Shown here piece after piece: positions 22,196 through 32,911 of a DNA stretch of 64,000 nucleotides (position 1 is its first letter; the number at the start of each line of letters is the position of its first letter). The stretch lies in NCBI RefSeq assembly GCF_009834125.1, contig NZ_CP047146.1:4085501-4149500 (forward strand), given 5' to 3'. The stretch is from Streptomyces sp. GS7 (GTDB taxonomy: Bacteria; Actinomycetota; Actinomycetes; Streptomycetales; Streptomycetaceae). The notes beneath the pieces are model-generated. The model was not told the origin of the DNA and did not search any database. It saw only the letters and a list, made by a program, of their open reading frames with translations. The position numbers and the translations under genes are program-made.

Positions 22196-23934
22196 CGGTG
22201 CTCTCCCAGGGCGTGGAGCACGGCATCACGAGCGGCCCGGACGGTGGCGGTGTCGTCCGGCCCGGCCTCCTCACGAGCCCGCAACAGGGCGGTGAAATCG
22301 GCCTGTTCGACCTCTTCCGGCGGCGTACCGGATGCCACCAGGGACCGGCACCGCTCGACGACGGCGAGCACCGCGTCGGCGAGCGCGGCCGTCTTGGCCG
22401 GGGTGCAGTGCGCGTCGTTGGGGGAGAGGGCGCTCTGCTGCAGCAGGCCCTCCCGGACCAGGCGTCCGGCCAGGACACTGACCCGCTCGGGCGCGGGCAG
22501 TGCGCCGATACCCACCAGATCCACCAGGTCCGCCAGGCGGTCGGCCTCCGCCAACAGCCCCGCGACCGCGGCCCGGTGCTCCGCGGTCTCCCGTCCGGCC
22601 CGGCTCGGGGCGAGGGCGGAGGCGTCCCGGGAGAACGAGTGCGACCACGACAGCGCGGGGTAGTGGCGGGCGTAGGCCAACTCCCGGTCCAGGGTCCACC
22701 GACAGCGCACACAGCGTTCGGTGTGCGCGGTGACCGGCTCGGCCAGGTCGCCGCCCGGCGGGGAGACGGCCCCGATGACGGTCACCGAGCCGGGACCAGC
22801 TCCCAGCGTCGTCACCGCCCCGGCCCGTTCGTAGAAGGCCGCGAGTGCGGACGCCAGACCGGCCGGGTAGCCCTCCTCCGCGGGCAGTTCGCCGGTCCGC
22901 GAGCCGAACTCCCGCAGGGCCTCCGCCCAGCGGGAGGTGGAGTCGGCGATGACCACCACGTCGTACCCCATGTCGCGGAAGTACTCGGCGACGGTGACAC
23001 CGGTGTGGATGCTGGCCTCGCGGGCCATCATCGGCATGTTGGACGTATTGGCGACGATCACGGTGCGGTCGGCGAGGCGCCCGCCCGTGCGCGGGTCGGA
23101 GAGTTCGGAGAACTCGGCGATGACATCGGCCATTTCGTTGCCGCGCTCGCCGCAGCCGACGTAGACGATGACATCGGCGTCGCACCACTTGGCGATCTGC
23201 TGGAGCAGTACGGTCTTGCCCGTGCCGAAGCCCCCGGGGACCGCGACGGTGCTGCCCCGCGCAACGGGGAAGAGCAGGTCGATCACCCGCTGTCCCGTGG
23301 TCAGCGGAGCAACGGCCGGGACCCGCTCGCGGACCGGGCGGGGCCGACGCACCGGCCAGCTGGTCACCGACCGGATCTCGGTGCCGCCGACCACGGCGAG
23401 CACCGCCTCTTCTGGATGCTCCGCTTCGGCGGCCACGTACGTGGCCTCGCCCCCGCAGCCGGGCGGTACGAGGATCCGGGGCCGCGGACCGCCGGTGCCG
23501 CCGACCTCCCCGATGACGGCTCCCTCGGGCACCTTCTGACCAGTGACGACGGCCGGAGTGAACCGCCCGCCTCCCGGGGCCGGATCCGGGGCGACGCCCG
23601 GTGTGAGCCGGTCCCCGGCGGCGGACAGCGGGCGGAGCAGCCCGTCGAACACGCCACCCAGCAGGCTCGGGGAGAGCCGCGCGGAGACCGGGACGCCCAG
23701 CGGGCGGCCGGTGTGCCCCGGTGCCAGACCGCCCGTGTACTCGTACGCCTGGACCGTGACCCGGGACGTGGTGATCGCGACCACCTCCGCCGGCAGCTGT
23801 GCCGCGCCGAGCAGCACCAGGTCGTTCATGGCGACCCGGCCCGTGTTCTCCAGCTCGACGAGCGGCCCGGCCACCCGCAGGATGCGGGCGGTCGCAGACT
23901 TGCGGAGGCCGGGCGCCGCCGTCAGGTCTGCCAC
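22192..23934 (-). CDS. V/A-type ATPase catalytic subunit A
   Basis: 580 residues from a GTG at 23934 that overlaps the E subunit end by 13 bases. Walker A is GGFGTGKT and Walker B lies around VVVIADSTSRWAEALRE. The A-specific non-homologous region precedes it (residues about 110-200, EGAVIGEVGG). DVIVYVGCGERGNEMADV follows the P-loop. This is the ATP-hydrolysing or ATP-synthesising subunit. In actinobacteria it is an addition to the usual F-type enzyme; whether it pumps H+ or Na+ cannot be decided from this subunit. Confidence 0.94.
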   Translation of the reverse strand: MADLTAAPGLRKSATARILRVAGPLVELENTGRVAMNDLVLLGAAQLPAEVVAITTSRVTVQAYEYTGGLAPGHTGRPLGVPVSARLSPSLLGGVFDGLLRPLSAAGDRLTPGVAPDPAPGGGRFTPAVVTGQKVPEGAVIGEVGGTGGPRPRILVPPGCGGEATYVAAEAEHPEEAVLAVVGGTEIRSVTSWPVRRPRPVRERVPAVAPLTTGQRVIDLLFPVARGSTVAVPGGFGTGKTVLLQQIAKWCDADVIVYVGCGERGNEMADVIAEFSELSDPRTGGRLADRTVIVANTSNMPMMAREASIHTGVTVAEYFRDMGYDVVVIADSTSRWAEALREFGSRTGELPAEEGYPAGLASALAAFYERAGAVTTLGAGPGSVTVIGAVSPPGGDLAEPVTAHTERCVRCRWTLDRELAYARHYPALSWSHSFSRDASALAPSRAGRETAEHRAAVAGLLAEADRLADLVDLVGIGALPAPERVSVLAGRLVREGLLQQSALSPNDAHCTPAKTAALADAVLAVVERCRSLVASGTPPEEVEQADFTALLRAREEAGPDDTATVRAARDAVLHALGEHR

Positions 23935-24446
23935 AGGGTCTCGATTCCGGCGCCGCAGCGCTCCAGGACACGTCCGGCCACGGCATCCAGGCTCAGATCC
24001 GCGCTCCGGCCGTCGGCCGTCCCGATCACGCCGCCGTGCGGGTGCTCGGTGACGGTGGCCTCCGGGCCCAGGACACGGCGGGCCTGCCCGGCCAGCCGGT
24101 CGCGCACGGTGGGATACGCCGCTTCCCGCCGGCAACGCCGCACCTGGGCGAACACCGTCCGGCACAGCTCGTCGTACGCTTCCGCCCGGGCCTTCAGCAG
24201 GCCGGCCCGGGCCGAGCGGTGAGCCTGGGCCACGGCGGCGGCAGCGGCGCGGGCTCCCTCCCGCTGCCCCCGGTGGCGCGCCTCGCGGAGCAGGGCCGCC
24301 GACCGGGACCGGGCGGCGGCGACGGTCGCCTCGGCATCGCGTCGCGCCGCGGCCACCAGCCGCTCGGCCTCCTCGTCGGCGGCGCGCACCAGCGCCGCCC
24401 GGACAGGGGCGAGCGGGTCGGCAGCGGCAGCCGGGGCGGAGGTCAT
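23922..24446 (-). CDS. V/A-type ATPase subunit E
   Basis: 174 residues. The Ala/Arg-rich N-terminal coiled coil (residues 20-90, EEAERLVAAARRDAEA) and the C-terminal globular part (LGPEATVTEHPHGGVIGTADG) match the peripheral-stalk subunit E. It overlaps F by four bases and A by 13. Confidence 0.85.
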   Translation of the reverse strand: MTSAPAAAADPLAPVRAALVRAADEEAERLVAAARRDAEATVAAARSRSAALLREARHRGQREGARAAAAAVAQAHRSARAGLLKARAEAYDELCRTVFAQVRRCRREAAYPTVRDRLAGQARRVLGPEATVTEHPHGGVIGTADGRSADLSLDAVAGRVLERCGAGIETLWQT

Positions 24447-24664
24447 GGCGGCATCACCACTGCCAGCGGCTCGGGCACGTCCAGTGCGTCAGGGCCCAGC
24501 GCCGCGGCGGCGGCAGGAGTAAGGATCACCAGGGCCACATCCGAGGGCAGCTCCCGCCACAGTGCGCGGACCCGGTCGGGCGCCTCGGCGGACCGGACCT
24601 CCATACCGGCCAGCGCGAACCCCGCGGTCCGCGCCCGCTCCCCGATGGCGATGACCGTGCCCAT
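24443..24664 (-). CDS. V/A-type ATPase subunit F
   Basis: 73 residues, shorter than the usual 100. VIAIGERARTAGFALAGMEV and DVALVILTPAAAAAL match the Rossmann-like N-terminal core of subunit F, the regulatory tip of the rotor; the C-terminal helix is reduced. It starts four bases before the stop of the proteolipid gene upstream is cleared. Confidence 0.82.
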   Translation of the reverse strand: MGTVIAIGERARTAGFALAGMEVRSAEAPDRVRALWRELPSDVALVILTPAAAAALGPDALDVPEPLAVVMPP

Positions 24665-24668
24665 GGCC

Positions 24669-26468
<1,800 letters not shown>

Positions 26469-26482
<14 letters not shown>

Positions 26483-27389
26483 CGAAGCCCTCCTGGAAGG
26501 ATGCGCCGTTCGCGGCCAGTTCCAGCGCGCCGCGGGTGCGCCACGCATCGGCCGACAGAACCGCGACCGCGCCAACGACGGGATCCATGCCGTACCGGGT
26601 ACGGCGCGCCATCGTCAGCCCGTCCTGCTCAATATCCCGCCACCACCGCCCCTCCGCCTGCCAGAGAGCGGCCGGTTCGTCGATGCCGCGCAGCGCCCAC
26701 CGGGCCGGCGCCGGAAGCCGGCGCAGGTACTCCCGGAAGTCGGGGGCACGGTGGGCGGAGCCGAGGAGCTGAGCGGCCGGACCAATGGCCGAGGCAGGCA
26801 GCGCCCGACCGTGCACGAACCGCTCCCGTGCGACGAGCAGGGCGGCCCGGCCCGCCGACCAGCGCGCAGCGCAGGGCACCCGTACCGCGGTCCTGGCGGC
26901 CGAGGTCAGCCGCAGCCCCACCGCCAGCTCGGCCGCCGTCCCGCCGGGGTCGCGCCACGGTGACGTGCTGAGCGCGGTCCGCAGCTCCTTCGGCCGTGCG
27001 GCGCGGGCGACCCTGTTCCAGGCGGTGGCGAGAGCCCCCAGCTCATACGGGGACGGCTCCGCCACGCCGCTGCTGAGCAGCCGGTAGCGGGCCTCGATGT
27101 TAACGATCTCGAAGCCGGCCGCCAGCAGACGCAGACAGTCCACCCCGCGCCTTGGCAGCCAGCCGGCGAGCACCCGCAGATGCCAGAGCAGGGTGCCCGT
27201 GACCGCCCGCTGCGCTGCCGGCAACGACATGTCCGTGGTCAGGCGTCCTCGATAGGGCGTGGTGGCCAAGTGGCGCAGCGCCGCGTCCAGTGATCCGGCG
27301 TCCGCGATCCGACGGGCACCGGGCTCACCCGGGCACCGGGTGAGCAGGCCGCGTGCCCGTGTCACCCCGGCCACCCATGCGGCACTCAC
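26469..27389 (-). CDS. V/A-type ATPase subunit C (d/AC39)
   Basis: 306 helical residues. The opening AAWVAGVTRARGLL, the middle FEIVNIEARYRLLSSG and YELGALATAWNRVA match the AC39/C family that links the rotor to the membrane ring. It is rich in Ala/Arg like its neighbours. Four-base overlap with the upstream stalk gene. Confidence 0.82.
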
Positions 27390-27865
27390 GGGCCGCCGCC
27401 CCGCTCCTCGGAACCCGAAGGGCGCCCGGCCCGCAGGCCGGGCAGGCCGAGTTGGCGGCGTACCTCATCGGTCAGCCGGTCCGCCACGAACGGGATCCGC
27501 GCCGCGGCCCGGCTCCTCAGAGCCGCCTCGGCGCGCGCTCCCTCCGCACGGACCGCGTCGGCCTCGCGGCGGCCGAGTTCCTGCCGCCGCTCGGCGGCCC
27601 GGGAACGCACACGTTCGAACAGGTCGTCCGCACGCGCGGTGATGGCGTCCGCGTCCCGGGCGGCGTCTCGGCGGATACGGTCGGCCTCGCTACGCCCGGC
27701 GAGGCCGATGGCCTCGGCCTCGACGGCCGTGCGGTCCAGCTGGGACAGCGTCGGCGTCAGCTCCGCGGCCAGCTCGGCGGTGCGGTCGGCGGGCACACCT
27801 GCGATCGCCGGGCCCGGGGTGCTGACCGGACGGAAACGCATCAGAAGATCGCGCAACCCGGCCAT
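27386..27865 (-). CDS. V/A-type ATPase peripheral-stalk subunit (G/H-like)
   Basis: 159 residues dominated by a long charged coiled coil (about 50-120, RDADAITARADDLFERVRSR). This fits the G/H peripheral-stalk partner of subunit E, and its position at the head of the ATPase genes matches bacterial operons. Sequence identity alone is weak for such coiled coils. It starts 94 bp after the USP stop at 27960, so it may share the upstream transcript. Confidence 0.72.
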   Translation of the reverse strand: MAGLRDLLMRFRPVSTPGPAIAGVPADRTAELAAELTPTLSQLDRTAVEAEAIGLAGRSEADRIRRDAARDADAITARADDLFERVRSRAAERRQELGRREADAVRAEGARAEAALRSRAAARIPFVADRLTDEVRRQLGLPGLRAGRPSGSEERGGGP

Positions 27866-27959
27866 CGCCGTTCCTCCCTCCGTCGGCCGTGACGCCGATG
27901 CGGCCGTACCTTCAGTTTCTCCATGGTGCGGTGAATGGCGCTCGGCAGGGCGCCTCGGG

Positions 27960-28811
27960 TCACAGGCGTGGCACGACTGCCACCGGGCAGCGGGAGTGGT
28001 GCAGCAGGGCGAGTACGGCCGGGCCGAGGGGCATGGGAGCGCGTTGCGGCCGGCGTCCGACGACCAGCAGTCCGGCCCGTGAGCAGGCTCCCAGCAGCAC
28101 GGGCAGGGCCCTGCCGTCGGTGACTTCCTCGATCACCCGCACGTCGGGGAACTTCTCCCGCCACAGGGCCAGGCTCGCGGAGAGCAATTCCTCGTCGCCG
28201 CTCGCCGTGGGGGCCGTCGCGTCCGGCGAGGTGGCGGGGGCGCCGCGGGGGGTGTCGGGCGGCCGGGCCCGTACGGCTCGCAGGGCCGTGTGATGGGCCG
28301 CGGCGGTGGTGAACGCGTAGTCCAGCACGGCGTCGCCTTCGGCGCCCAACTCCTGTACGCCGACGACGATTTCGGGGCCGGGGCCGATGGACTGTTCCTC
28401 CTCGCGGACCGTGACCACGGGGCACTGCGCGCGCCCGAGCACCCGCAGGCTCACCGAGCCCAGGAGGAATCCGGAGATCGTGTCGTGCCCGCGCGATCCG
28501 AGCACCAGGAGTGTCGCCGCCTCGCTGCGTTCGGCCAAGGCGTCCGCCGCATCCTCGGAGACCTGCTCGGCCGTCACCGCGATTCCCGGATGCACCTGGC
28601 GGACCAGGGATTCGGCCCGGCTGAGCACCGCGGCTCCGTACCGGTGCTTCTCGGCTTCGCCCCAGGTGGGGGAGGCCGGCCAGGGCTGGGAGACCCAGGA
28701 GTGCAGGAGGTGGAGGGGGAGGTTCCGTACCGCCGCCTCCTCGGCGCCCCAGCGCACCGCGGGCACACTGTTCCCGGTTCCGTCCAGTCCTACGAGGACC
28801 GAGCCGCCCAT
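27960..28811 (-). CDS. Universal stress protein, tandem domains
   Basis: 283 residues. Domain 1 (VLVGLDGTGNS) keeps the ATP loop GSRGHDTISGFLLGS. Domain 2 (IVVGVQELGAEG) has a degenerate loop (GRRPQRAPMPLGP). The ATG at 28811 has GGAGG six bases upstream. It lies between the DUF1918 gene (37-bp gap) and the ATPase genes (94-bp gap) on the same strand, suggesting that a ligand-sensing USP is made together with the ATPase. Confidence 0.9.
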   Translation of the reverse strand: MGGSVLVGLDGTGNSVPAVRWGAEEAAVRNLPLHLLHSWVSQPWPASPTWGEAEKHRYGAAVLSRAESLVRQVHPGIAVTAEQVSEDAADALAERSEAATLLVLGSRGHDTISGFLLGSVSLRVLGRAQCPVVTVREEEQSIGPGPEIVVGVQELGAEGDAVLDYAFTTAAAHHTALRAVRARPPDTPRGAPATSPDATAPTASGDEELLSASLALWREKFPDVRVIEEVTDGRALPVLLGACSRAGLLVVGRRPQRAPMPLGPAVLALLHHSRCPVAVVPRL

Positions 28812-28848
28812 GTCACACCTCCGCGGAGTCGCTGCGCGAGGACGGGCA

Positions 28849-29097
28849 TCAGGTGCCACCGCCCGTTCCCCGCTCGGTGAAGCCGTGCTCCGAGGCGGCC
28901 TCCGAAGGGCCTTCGAGGTGCCGGACGTGGGTGTCGGGACCGGGGAAGAAGATCGTGATCTGGTCGCTGTCCGACCAGCGGACGTCATAGGGCGGGGTGC
29001 CGTCCTCGTGGTGGAGTCCGACGATTTCCCCGTCCCGGCGGGTGGCGCCCGTGGTCGGGCTCTCGACCACGAGCTGATCGCCGACATGTGCCTTCAC
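28849..29097 (-). CDS. DUF1918 protein
   Basis: 82 residues from a GTG at 29097 (VGDQLVVES), with GAGG about 11 bases upstream; an earlier GTG at 29106 is possible but too close to its ribosome site. The short beta-rich body (GEIVGLHHEDGTPPYDVRW) and FFPGPDTHVRHL are the DUF1918 signature. The fold is SH3-like; the role is unknown. It is first in the presumed DUF1918-USP-ATPase transcription unit. A regulatory palindrome stands 95-108 bp upstream. Confidence 0.88.
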   Translation of the reverse strand: MKAHVGDQLVVESPTTGATRRDGEIVGLHHEDGTPPYDVRWSDSDQITIFFPGPDTHVRHLEGPSEAASEHGFTERGTGGGT

Positions 29098-29191
29098 TGC
29101 CGTCACCGCCTCTGCGCGCGCACCACGATGTCCTGTGCCGAACGTGCCACAGGCGCCCTGTCTGCGTTATGGGGCGAGTTGCCCCGAGAAA

Positions 29192-29205
29192 AGGCCGTCC
29201 GGCCC
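29192..29205. promoter_or_regulatory. DevR/OsdR-like box before the DUF1918-USP-ATPase run
   Basis: AGGCCGTCCGGCCC has a perfect inner palindrome GGCCGTCCGGCC up to the central pair. It is 95-108 bp upstream of the DUF1918 start. A second dyad, GGGGCGAGTTGCCCC at 29171-29185, is adjacent but has a different spacing. A degenerate copy, AGGGCGAACGGACG at 29401-29414, faces the gene at 29481. Confidence 0.55.
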
Positions 29206-29480
29206 ATGGGATGGGACCGGACGGAACTCGTGCGCGGCGCCTCCGTGCGGTTCACTGAAAGTGACAGGGAGGACGGCAGACGCGGAGGAGCGGAGCGAGA
29301 CCGCGCACCGCGCAATCAGGGCCCGCGAGAAGTGGGCGGTTCTCCTTGCCGTCGGATGCCGGCTCGCCTGCGCGGGCCGGCCCGTTCATGACCCGCAGAC
29401 AGGGCGAACGGACGCCGCAACCGGATGACTTGGGCCGCGGCGCTCCTGACGCGGCACGGTCGGCAACCAGGAGAGCCGCC

Positions 29481-29942
29481 ATGACCACCACCCCGTTGCT
29501 GCAACATCTCCCGCCCAACGGAAGGGAACGGCTGCTGGCGTTCGCCCACGAGGTGTCCTTTGCGGAAGGCACCCGCATCTTCGAGGAAGGTGGCGCCGCG
29601 GACCGGTTCTGGATCATCCGCACCGGCTCGGTCAATCTCGACCTCCGGATGCCGACCCGACGGCCGGCGGTCGTCGACGTCCTCGGCCCGGGCGACCTGC
29701 TGGGCTGGTCGTGGCTGGTGCCGCCGTACCGCTGGCGGATGGGGGCGGAGGCGTTCACCCTCGTGCGGGCCCACGAATTCAACGCGACCCGGGTACGCGC
29801 GCTGTGCGAGGCGGACCCGGTCCTGGGGCTGGTGGTGACCCGCCGGGTCCTCGACGTCGTCGCCCGCCGGCTCCTGGCCACCCGGCGCCGTCTGGTCGAC
29901 CTCGGCGCCACGAGCGCGAGCACCCCGCCCACACCGCTGTAA
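29481..29942 (+). CDS. Cyclic-nucleotide-binding domain protein (Crp/Fnr-type sensor domain only)
   Basis: 153 residues forming a single cNMP-binding jelly roll: GTRIFEEGGAADRFWIIRTGSVNL, DVLGPGDLLGWSWLVPPYRW and the C-helix region ARRLLATRRRLVDLG (listed as segments). There is no helix-turn-helix, so it is a stand-alone sensor or regulatory subunit. The usual phosphate-binding RAA signature is not evident, so the ligand may not be cAMP. GGAG lies ten bases before the ATG. Comparable genes exist in dormancy islands of other streptomycetes. Confidence 0.85.
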   Translation: MTTTPLLQHLPPNGRERLLAFAHEVSFAEGTRIFEEGGAADRFWIIRTGSVNLDLRMPTRRPAVVDVLGPGDLLGWSWLVPPYRWRMGAEAFTLVRAHEFNATRVRALCEADPVLGLVVTRRVLDVVARRLLATRRRLVDLGATSASTPPTPL

Positions 29943-29970
29943 ACGATTCCCACGGCAACTGCGTACGGCC

Positions 29971-31335
29971 TCAACCGGACACGTGGTCCGAACGCCCTAC
30001 AGGGGTTGTGCCGAACACCGCACGTTCGATCCGCTGCCGGACGCGCACGGTCAGCGCAGCGAGCGGCTTCGAGACGGTGGCGCGTACCGGTACCGGCGAC
30101 CGGATTTCCCGGGCCGCAGCCGGGAGCTGTGCCACCTCCGCGGTGAGCTGACGCCGGACCTCCTCCAGCGGAGGCAGATACGTACACCGCGCCCCGCCGC
30201 GCATCATCGTCTCCAGCAGCGGCACACTGCCGACCGGGGGCGTCTCGTCGGCCAGGCCGATCACGTCGGCGCAGCCGCGGCGCCGGAAGACCTGCTTGCG
30301 GCCGGGAGCCGTCACCTTGGCCGACGACAGCTTCATCATCGGACGTCCGTCGTACTCGACGAGCTTGTAGGCGGAGTCCAGGTACGGGGCGTCGGCACTG
30401 ACTCCCACCCGGGTCCCGACGGCGAAGACATCGATGGGTGCCCCTGCCGACAAGAGGTCGTGCACGGCGAATTCGTCCAGGCCGCCGCTGGCGATGATGC
30501 GTACCTGCGTCAGCCCGGCGGCGTCGAGGACGGCCCGCGCACGGAAGGACAGCTCCTTGAGGTCACCGCTGTCCAGGCGGATGGCAGAGCCGTCGGCGCG
30601 GCCCAGGGCGCGCAGGACGCGGGCCGCAACGGCCACACCGGACTCGGTGTCGTAGGTGTCCACCAGGAGCGTGACCGGGCCGGGATGGCACCGGGCGAAG
30701 GCGGTGAAGGCCGCCTCCTCGTTCTCGAAGGCTTCGACGTACGAGTGCGCCATGGTGCCGACCGCGGGGAAGTTCAGGGCACGGGCCGTGGCGACATTGC
30801 TGGTGCCCGCGTAACCGGTCAGGGCGGCCAGCCGGGCCGCCTGGAGGCCGGCGGCCGTCCCGTGGGTGCGGCGCAGCGAGAAGTCCACGACCGCATGCCC
30901 TTGGGCGGCGATGACACACCGGATGCACTTGGAGGCCACCATGGTCTGGTGGCTGAGGTGGTTGAGCACGCACGTCTCGACGAGCTGTGCCTGCGGCAGC
31001 GGTGCGGTGACCTCCATCAGCGGCTCTCCGGCCAGCACGACGCGACCCTCGGGCACCGCGCGCACCGTACCGGTGAACCGCGTACCGACCAGCGGCATCA
31101 GATCGTGGAGCGGACGTCCCAGCGCCTCCGCGAACGCCTTGGCGTCGTCGAGACCGACGCGGTACCGGGACAGATAGCTCAGGGCGGACTCGGCGCCGGC
31201 GCATACCAAGAAGCCCCGGTCGGGGGGTAGTTGGCGGACGAAGCAGCTGAAGGTGGCCGGCTCCGTCATCCGCTCGCGCAGATAGGAGAGCGCCATCGTC
31301 ACTTCGTACAGATCGGTGGTTGTGGTCTCGGACAT
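29971..31335 (-). CDS. pncB: Nicotinate phosphoribosyltransferase
   Basis: 454 residues. DLYEVTMALSYLRE at the N-terminus, FSLRRTHG, SNVATARALNFPAVGTMAHSY and the DSGDLKELS motif near the phosphoribosyl-pyrophosphate site are diagnostic. It makes nicotinate mononucleotide from nicotinate, PRPP and ATP for NAD salvage. One of the two PncB copies of M. tuberculosis is a dormancy-regulon gene, which fits this setting. The ATG at 31335 precedes SETTTTDLYEV. Possible regulatory dyads lie at 31461-31491. Confidence 0.93.
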   Translation of the reverse strand: MSETTTTDLYEVTMALSYLRERMTEPATFSCFVRQLPPDRGFLVCAGAESALSYLSRYRVGLDDAKAFAEALGRPLHDLMPLVGTRFTGTVRAVPEGRVVLAGEPLMEVTAPLPQAQLVETCVLNHLSHQTMVASKCIRCVIAAQGHAVVDFSLRRTHGTAAGLQAARLAALTGYAGTSNVATARALNFPAVGTMAHSYVEAFENEEAAFTAFARCHPGPVTLLVDTYDTESGVAVAARVLRALGRADGSAIRLDSGDLKELSFRARAVLDAAGLTQVRIIASGGLDEFAVHDLLSAGAPIDVFAVGTRVGVSADAPYLDSAYKLVEYDGRPMMKLSSAKVTAPGRKQVFRRRGCADVIGLADETPPVGSVPLLETMMRGGARCTYLPPLEEVRRQLTAEVAQLPAAAREIRSPVPVRATVSKPLAALTVRVRQRIERAVFGTTPVGRSDHVSG

Positions 31336-31460
31336 GGGGGGCCGTTCCTTCCACGCCGCTGCCGTCACCGCGCCGGTGTCGTCGCGCCGACGGGACGCCC
31401 GCGTGCGCGCAGCGGAACCGACTTCCAGCACAGCAGACCGGTGCGCCCGGGGACAGAACC

Positions 31461-31491
31461 GGACGGCCCGGTCCGGCGGTCCGAAAGGCCG
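31461..31491. promoter_or_regulatory. Two overlapping-type palindromes upstream of pncB
   Basis: GGACGGCCCGGTCC (31461-31474) and GGTCCGAAAGGCCG (31478-31491) are 14-base relatives of the recurring box, 126-156 bp upstream of pncB. They are weaker matches than those at 8642 or 18304. Confidence 0.35.
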
Positions 31492-31545
31492 TTGCGCCGT
31501 CGGCCGTTTCGGCTCGTGGTGGCCGTCTGCGGATCGCTGCCCGTG

Positions 31546-31559
31546 GGGCCCTTCGGCGG
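31546..31559. promoter_or_regulatory. DevR/OsdR-like box before the CBS gene
   Basis: GGGCCCTTCGGCGG is the complement-orientation form of GGGCC-GAAG-GGCCC with two changes in one arm. It is 78-91 bp upstream of the CBS start at 31637. Confidence 0.5.
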
Positions 31560-31636
31560 CGGGCGGGGACGACCGGCCCACAGCCCCGCCGGCGCTGGCG
31601 CGCGACAGTGGGTTGGACCCTGTGAGGAGGCACGTG

Positions 31637-32065
31637 ATGCGGGTCCGCGACGTGATGCGTGTGCCGGTGGTCACGGTTGCTCCCGATGCCACCTTGCGGG
31701 ACACCGCGCGGTTGATGCAGCAGCGCACCGTCGGGTGCGTGGTCGTGGTGTCCGGCGAGGTGGTCCTCGGCATGGTCACCGACCGGGACCTGGCCGTGCG
31801 CGGTCTGGGCGAGGAGCGGAGCGCGACCGCGCCGGTCCGCGACGTGATGACGGTGCCGGTCCATGCCGTCCTTCCGGGCGACGACGTGGATGCCGCGTAC
31901 CGCACCATGTGCCGCTCGGCCGTCCGCCGGCTCCCTGTCCTGGACAGGGGGCGGCTCGTGGGTGTGGTGGCATTGGACGACCTGCTGATGGACGTCTCCC
32001 GGCGGCTGTCCGAACTGCTCGGCGCGGTCTCGTGGTGCGTCCTGGCGGAACCGCCCATCGGGTAG
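31637..32065 (+). CDS. Tandem CBS-domain protein
   Basis: 142 residues consisting of one CBS pair: RDVMRVPVVTVAPDATLRD with VLGMVTDRDLAVRG, then RDVMTVPVHAVLPGDDVD with RRLPVLDRGRLVGVVALDDLL. CBS pairs bind AMP, ATP or related ligands and signal energy state. The intact second motif shows what the frameshifted CBS gene at 15830 has lost. GAGGAGG lies ahead of the ATG. Confidence 0.9.
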   Translation: MRVRDVMRVPVVTVAPDATLRDTARLMQQRTVGCVVVVSGEVVLGMVTDRDLAVRGLGEERSATAPVRDVMTVPVHAVLPGDDVDAAYRTMCRSAVRRLPVLDRGRLVGVVALDDLLMDVSRRLSELLGAVSWCVLAEPPIG

Positions 32066-32133
32066 CTTCCGCGGGCCTGTCGACGTGCCGCGGCTCGCGC
32101 CGGGGCGGTCTCCGCACGGCGCGCCCGGCCGGT

Positions 32134-32856
32134 TCACGCGTCCGCTTCGGTGCTCCCGGTCGGGGGTGTCGGCGCCCCGGGAACGCGGATGCGGCGCCCG
32201 CTGAGGCGGGTCGGCCGGATGGCGATCCACTGGTACCGGCCGCCGCCTACCCAGGGGGCCGAGTACGCCTGCTCTTCGAACCTGCGGGACTCGTAGAAGC
32301 CGGTGACGACTTCGGCGGGCCCGACGGCCAGGACGCTCCATCCCTGGCTGAAGGCGTCGTCGATGTGGTCCACCTCCAGCGCGGCCTCGTGGCCGGCTGC
32401 TGTGGCCGGGCCGGAGTCCGCGTGGGTGCGGTAGGCGATCACGTCGTCGACGACGGTGTAGTTGACGGGGAAGACGGCGGGGGTGTCGCCGATGGTGACG
32501 GCCACTCTGCCGATGCCGTGCGTGGAGAGCAGTTCGCGGCATTCGGCGGGGCCGAGCACCAGCACCTCGGGGTGCGCCGCGGCCTTGCCGAGGCCCTCCG
32601 GGAGGTCGGCGGTTCCGCCTGTGAGGTCTGCGACGGTGGTGTCGAGGGCGTGGGCGAGGCGCAGCAGGAACCCGATGTCCGGTTCGGCGGTGTGCTCCTC
32701 GACGTACTGCACATACCCCGGTGAGGCGGCGGCCCGGGTCGCGACCTCCTCGCGGGTCAGCCCCAGTTGCTGCCGGCGCAGTGCGGCGCGCCGGCCCAGA
32801 TCGCTGCCGGGCCGACCCGGCGCGGCGCCGGATCCGGGTGCCTGTTCGGTCGTCAT
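32134..32856 (-). CDS. XRE-family helix-turn-helix fused to a flavin-type split-barrel domain
   Basis: 240 residues. An XRE DNA-binding domain (about 22-78: RQQLGLTREEVATRAAASPGYVQYVE) is followed by a PNPOx-like split barrel (about 92-225: LSTHGIGRVAVTIGDTPAVF, GWSVLAVGPAEVVTG). This pairing suggests a transcription factor whose DNA binding answers to a bound flavin, F420 or heme, an inference from domain order. It is last in a minus-strand group with the USP and CBS-BON genes (55 bp after the USP stop). Confidence 0.85.
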   Translation of the reverse strand: MTTEQAPGSGAAPGRPGSDLGRRAALRRQQLGLTREEVATRAAASPGYVQYVEEHTAEPDIGFLLRLAHALDTTVADLTGGTADLPEGLGKAAAHPEVLVLGPAECRELLSTHGIGRVAVTIGDTPAVFPVNYTVVDDVIAYRTHADSGPATAAGHEAALEVDHIDDAFSQGWSVLAVGPAEVVTGFYESRRFEEQAYSAPWVGGGRYQWIAIRPTRLSGRRIRVPGAPTPPTGSTEADA

Positions 32857-32911
32857 CGCGCACACATCCTTTCTTCCAGCGGGTGCGGCCCCGTCCGTGC
32901 GGACAGGGTTG

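Noticed and set aside
29373..29384. CGGGCCGGCCCG palindrome as a DevR/OsdR-like box
   Set aside because: Perfect palindrome but without the 4-base spacer of the other boxes; common by chance at this GC content.
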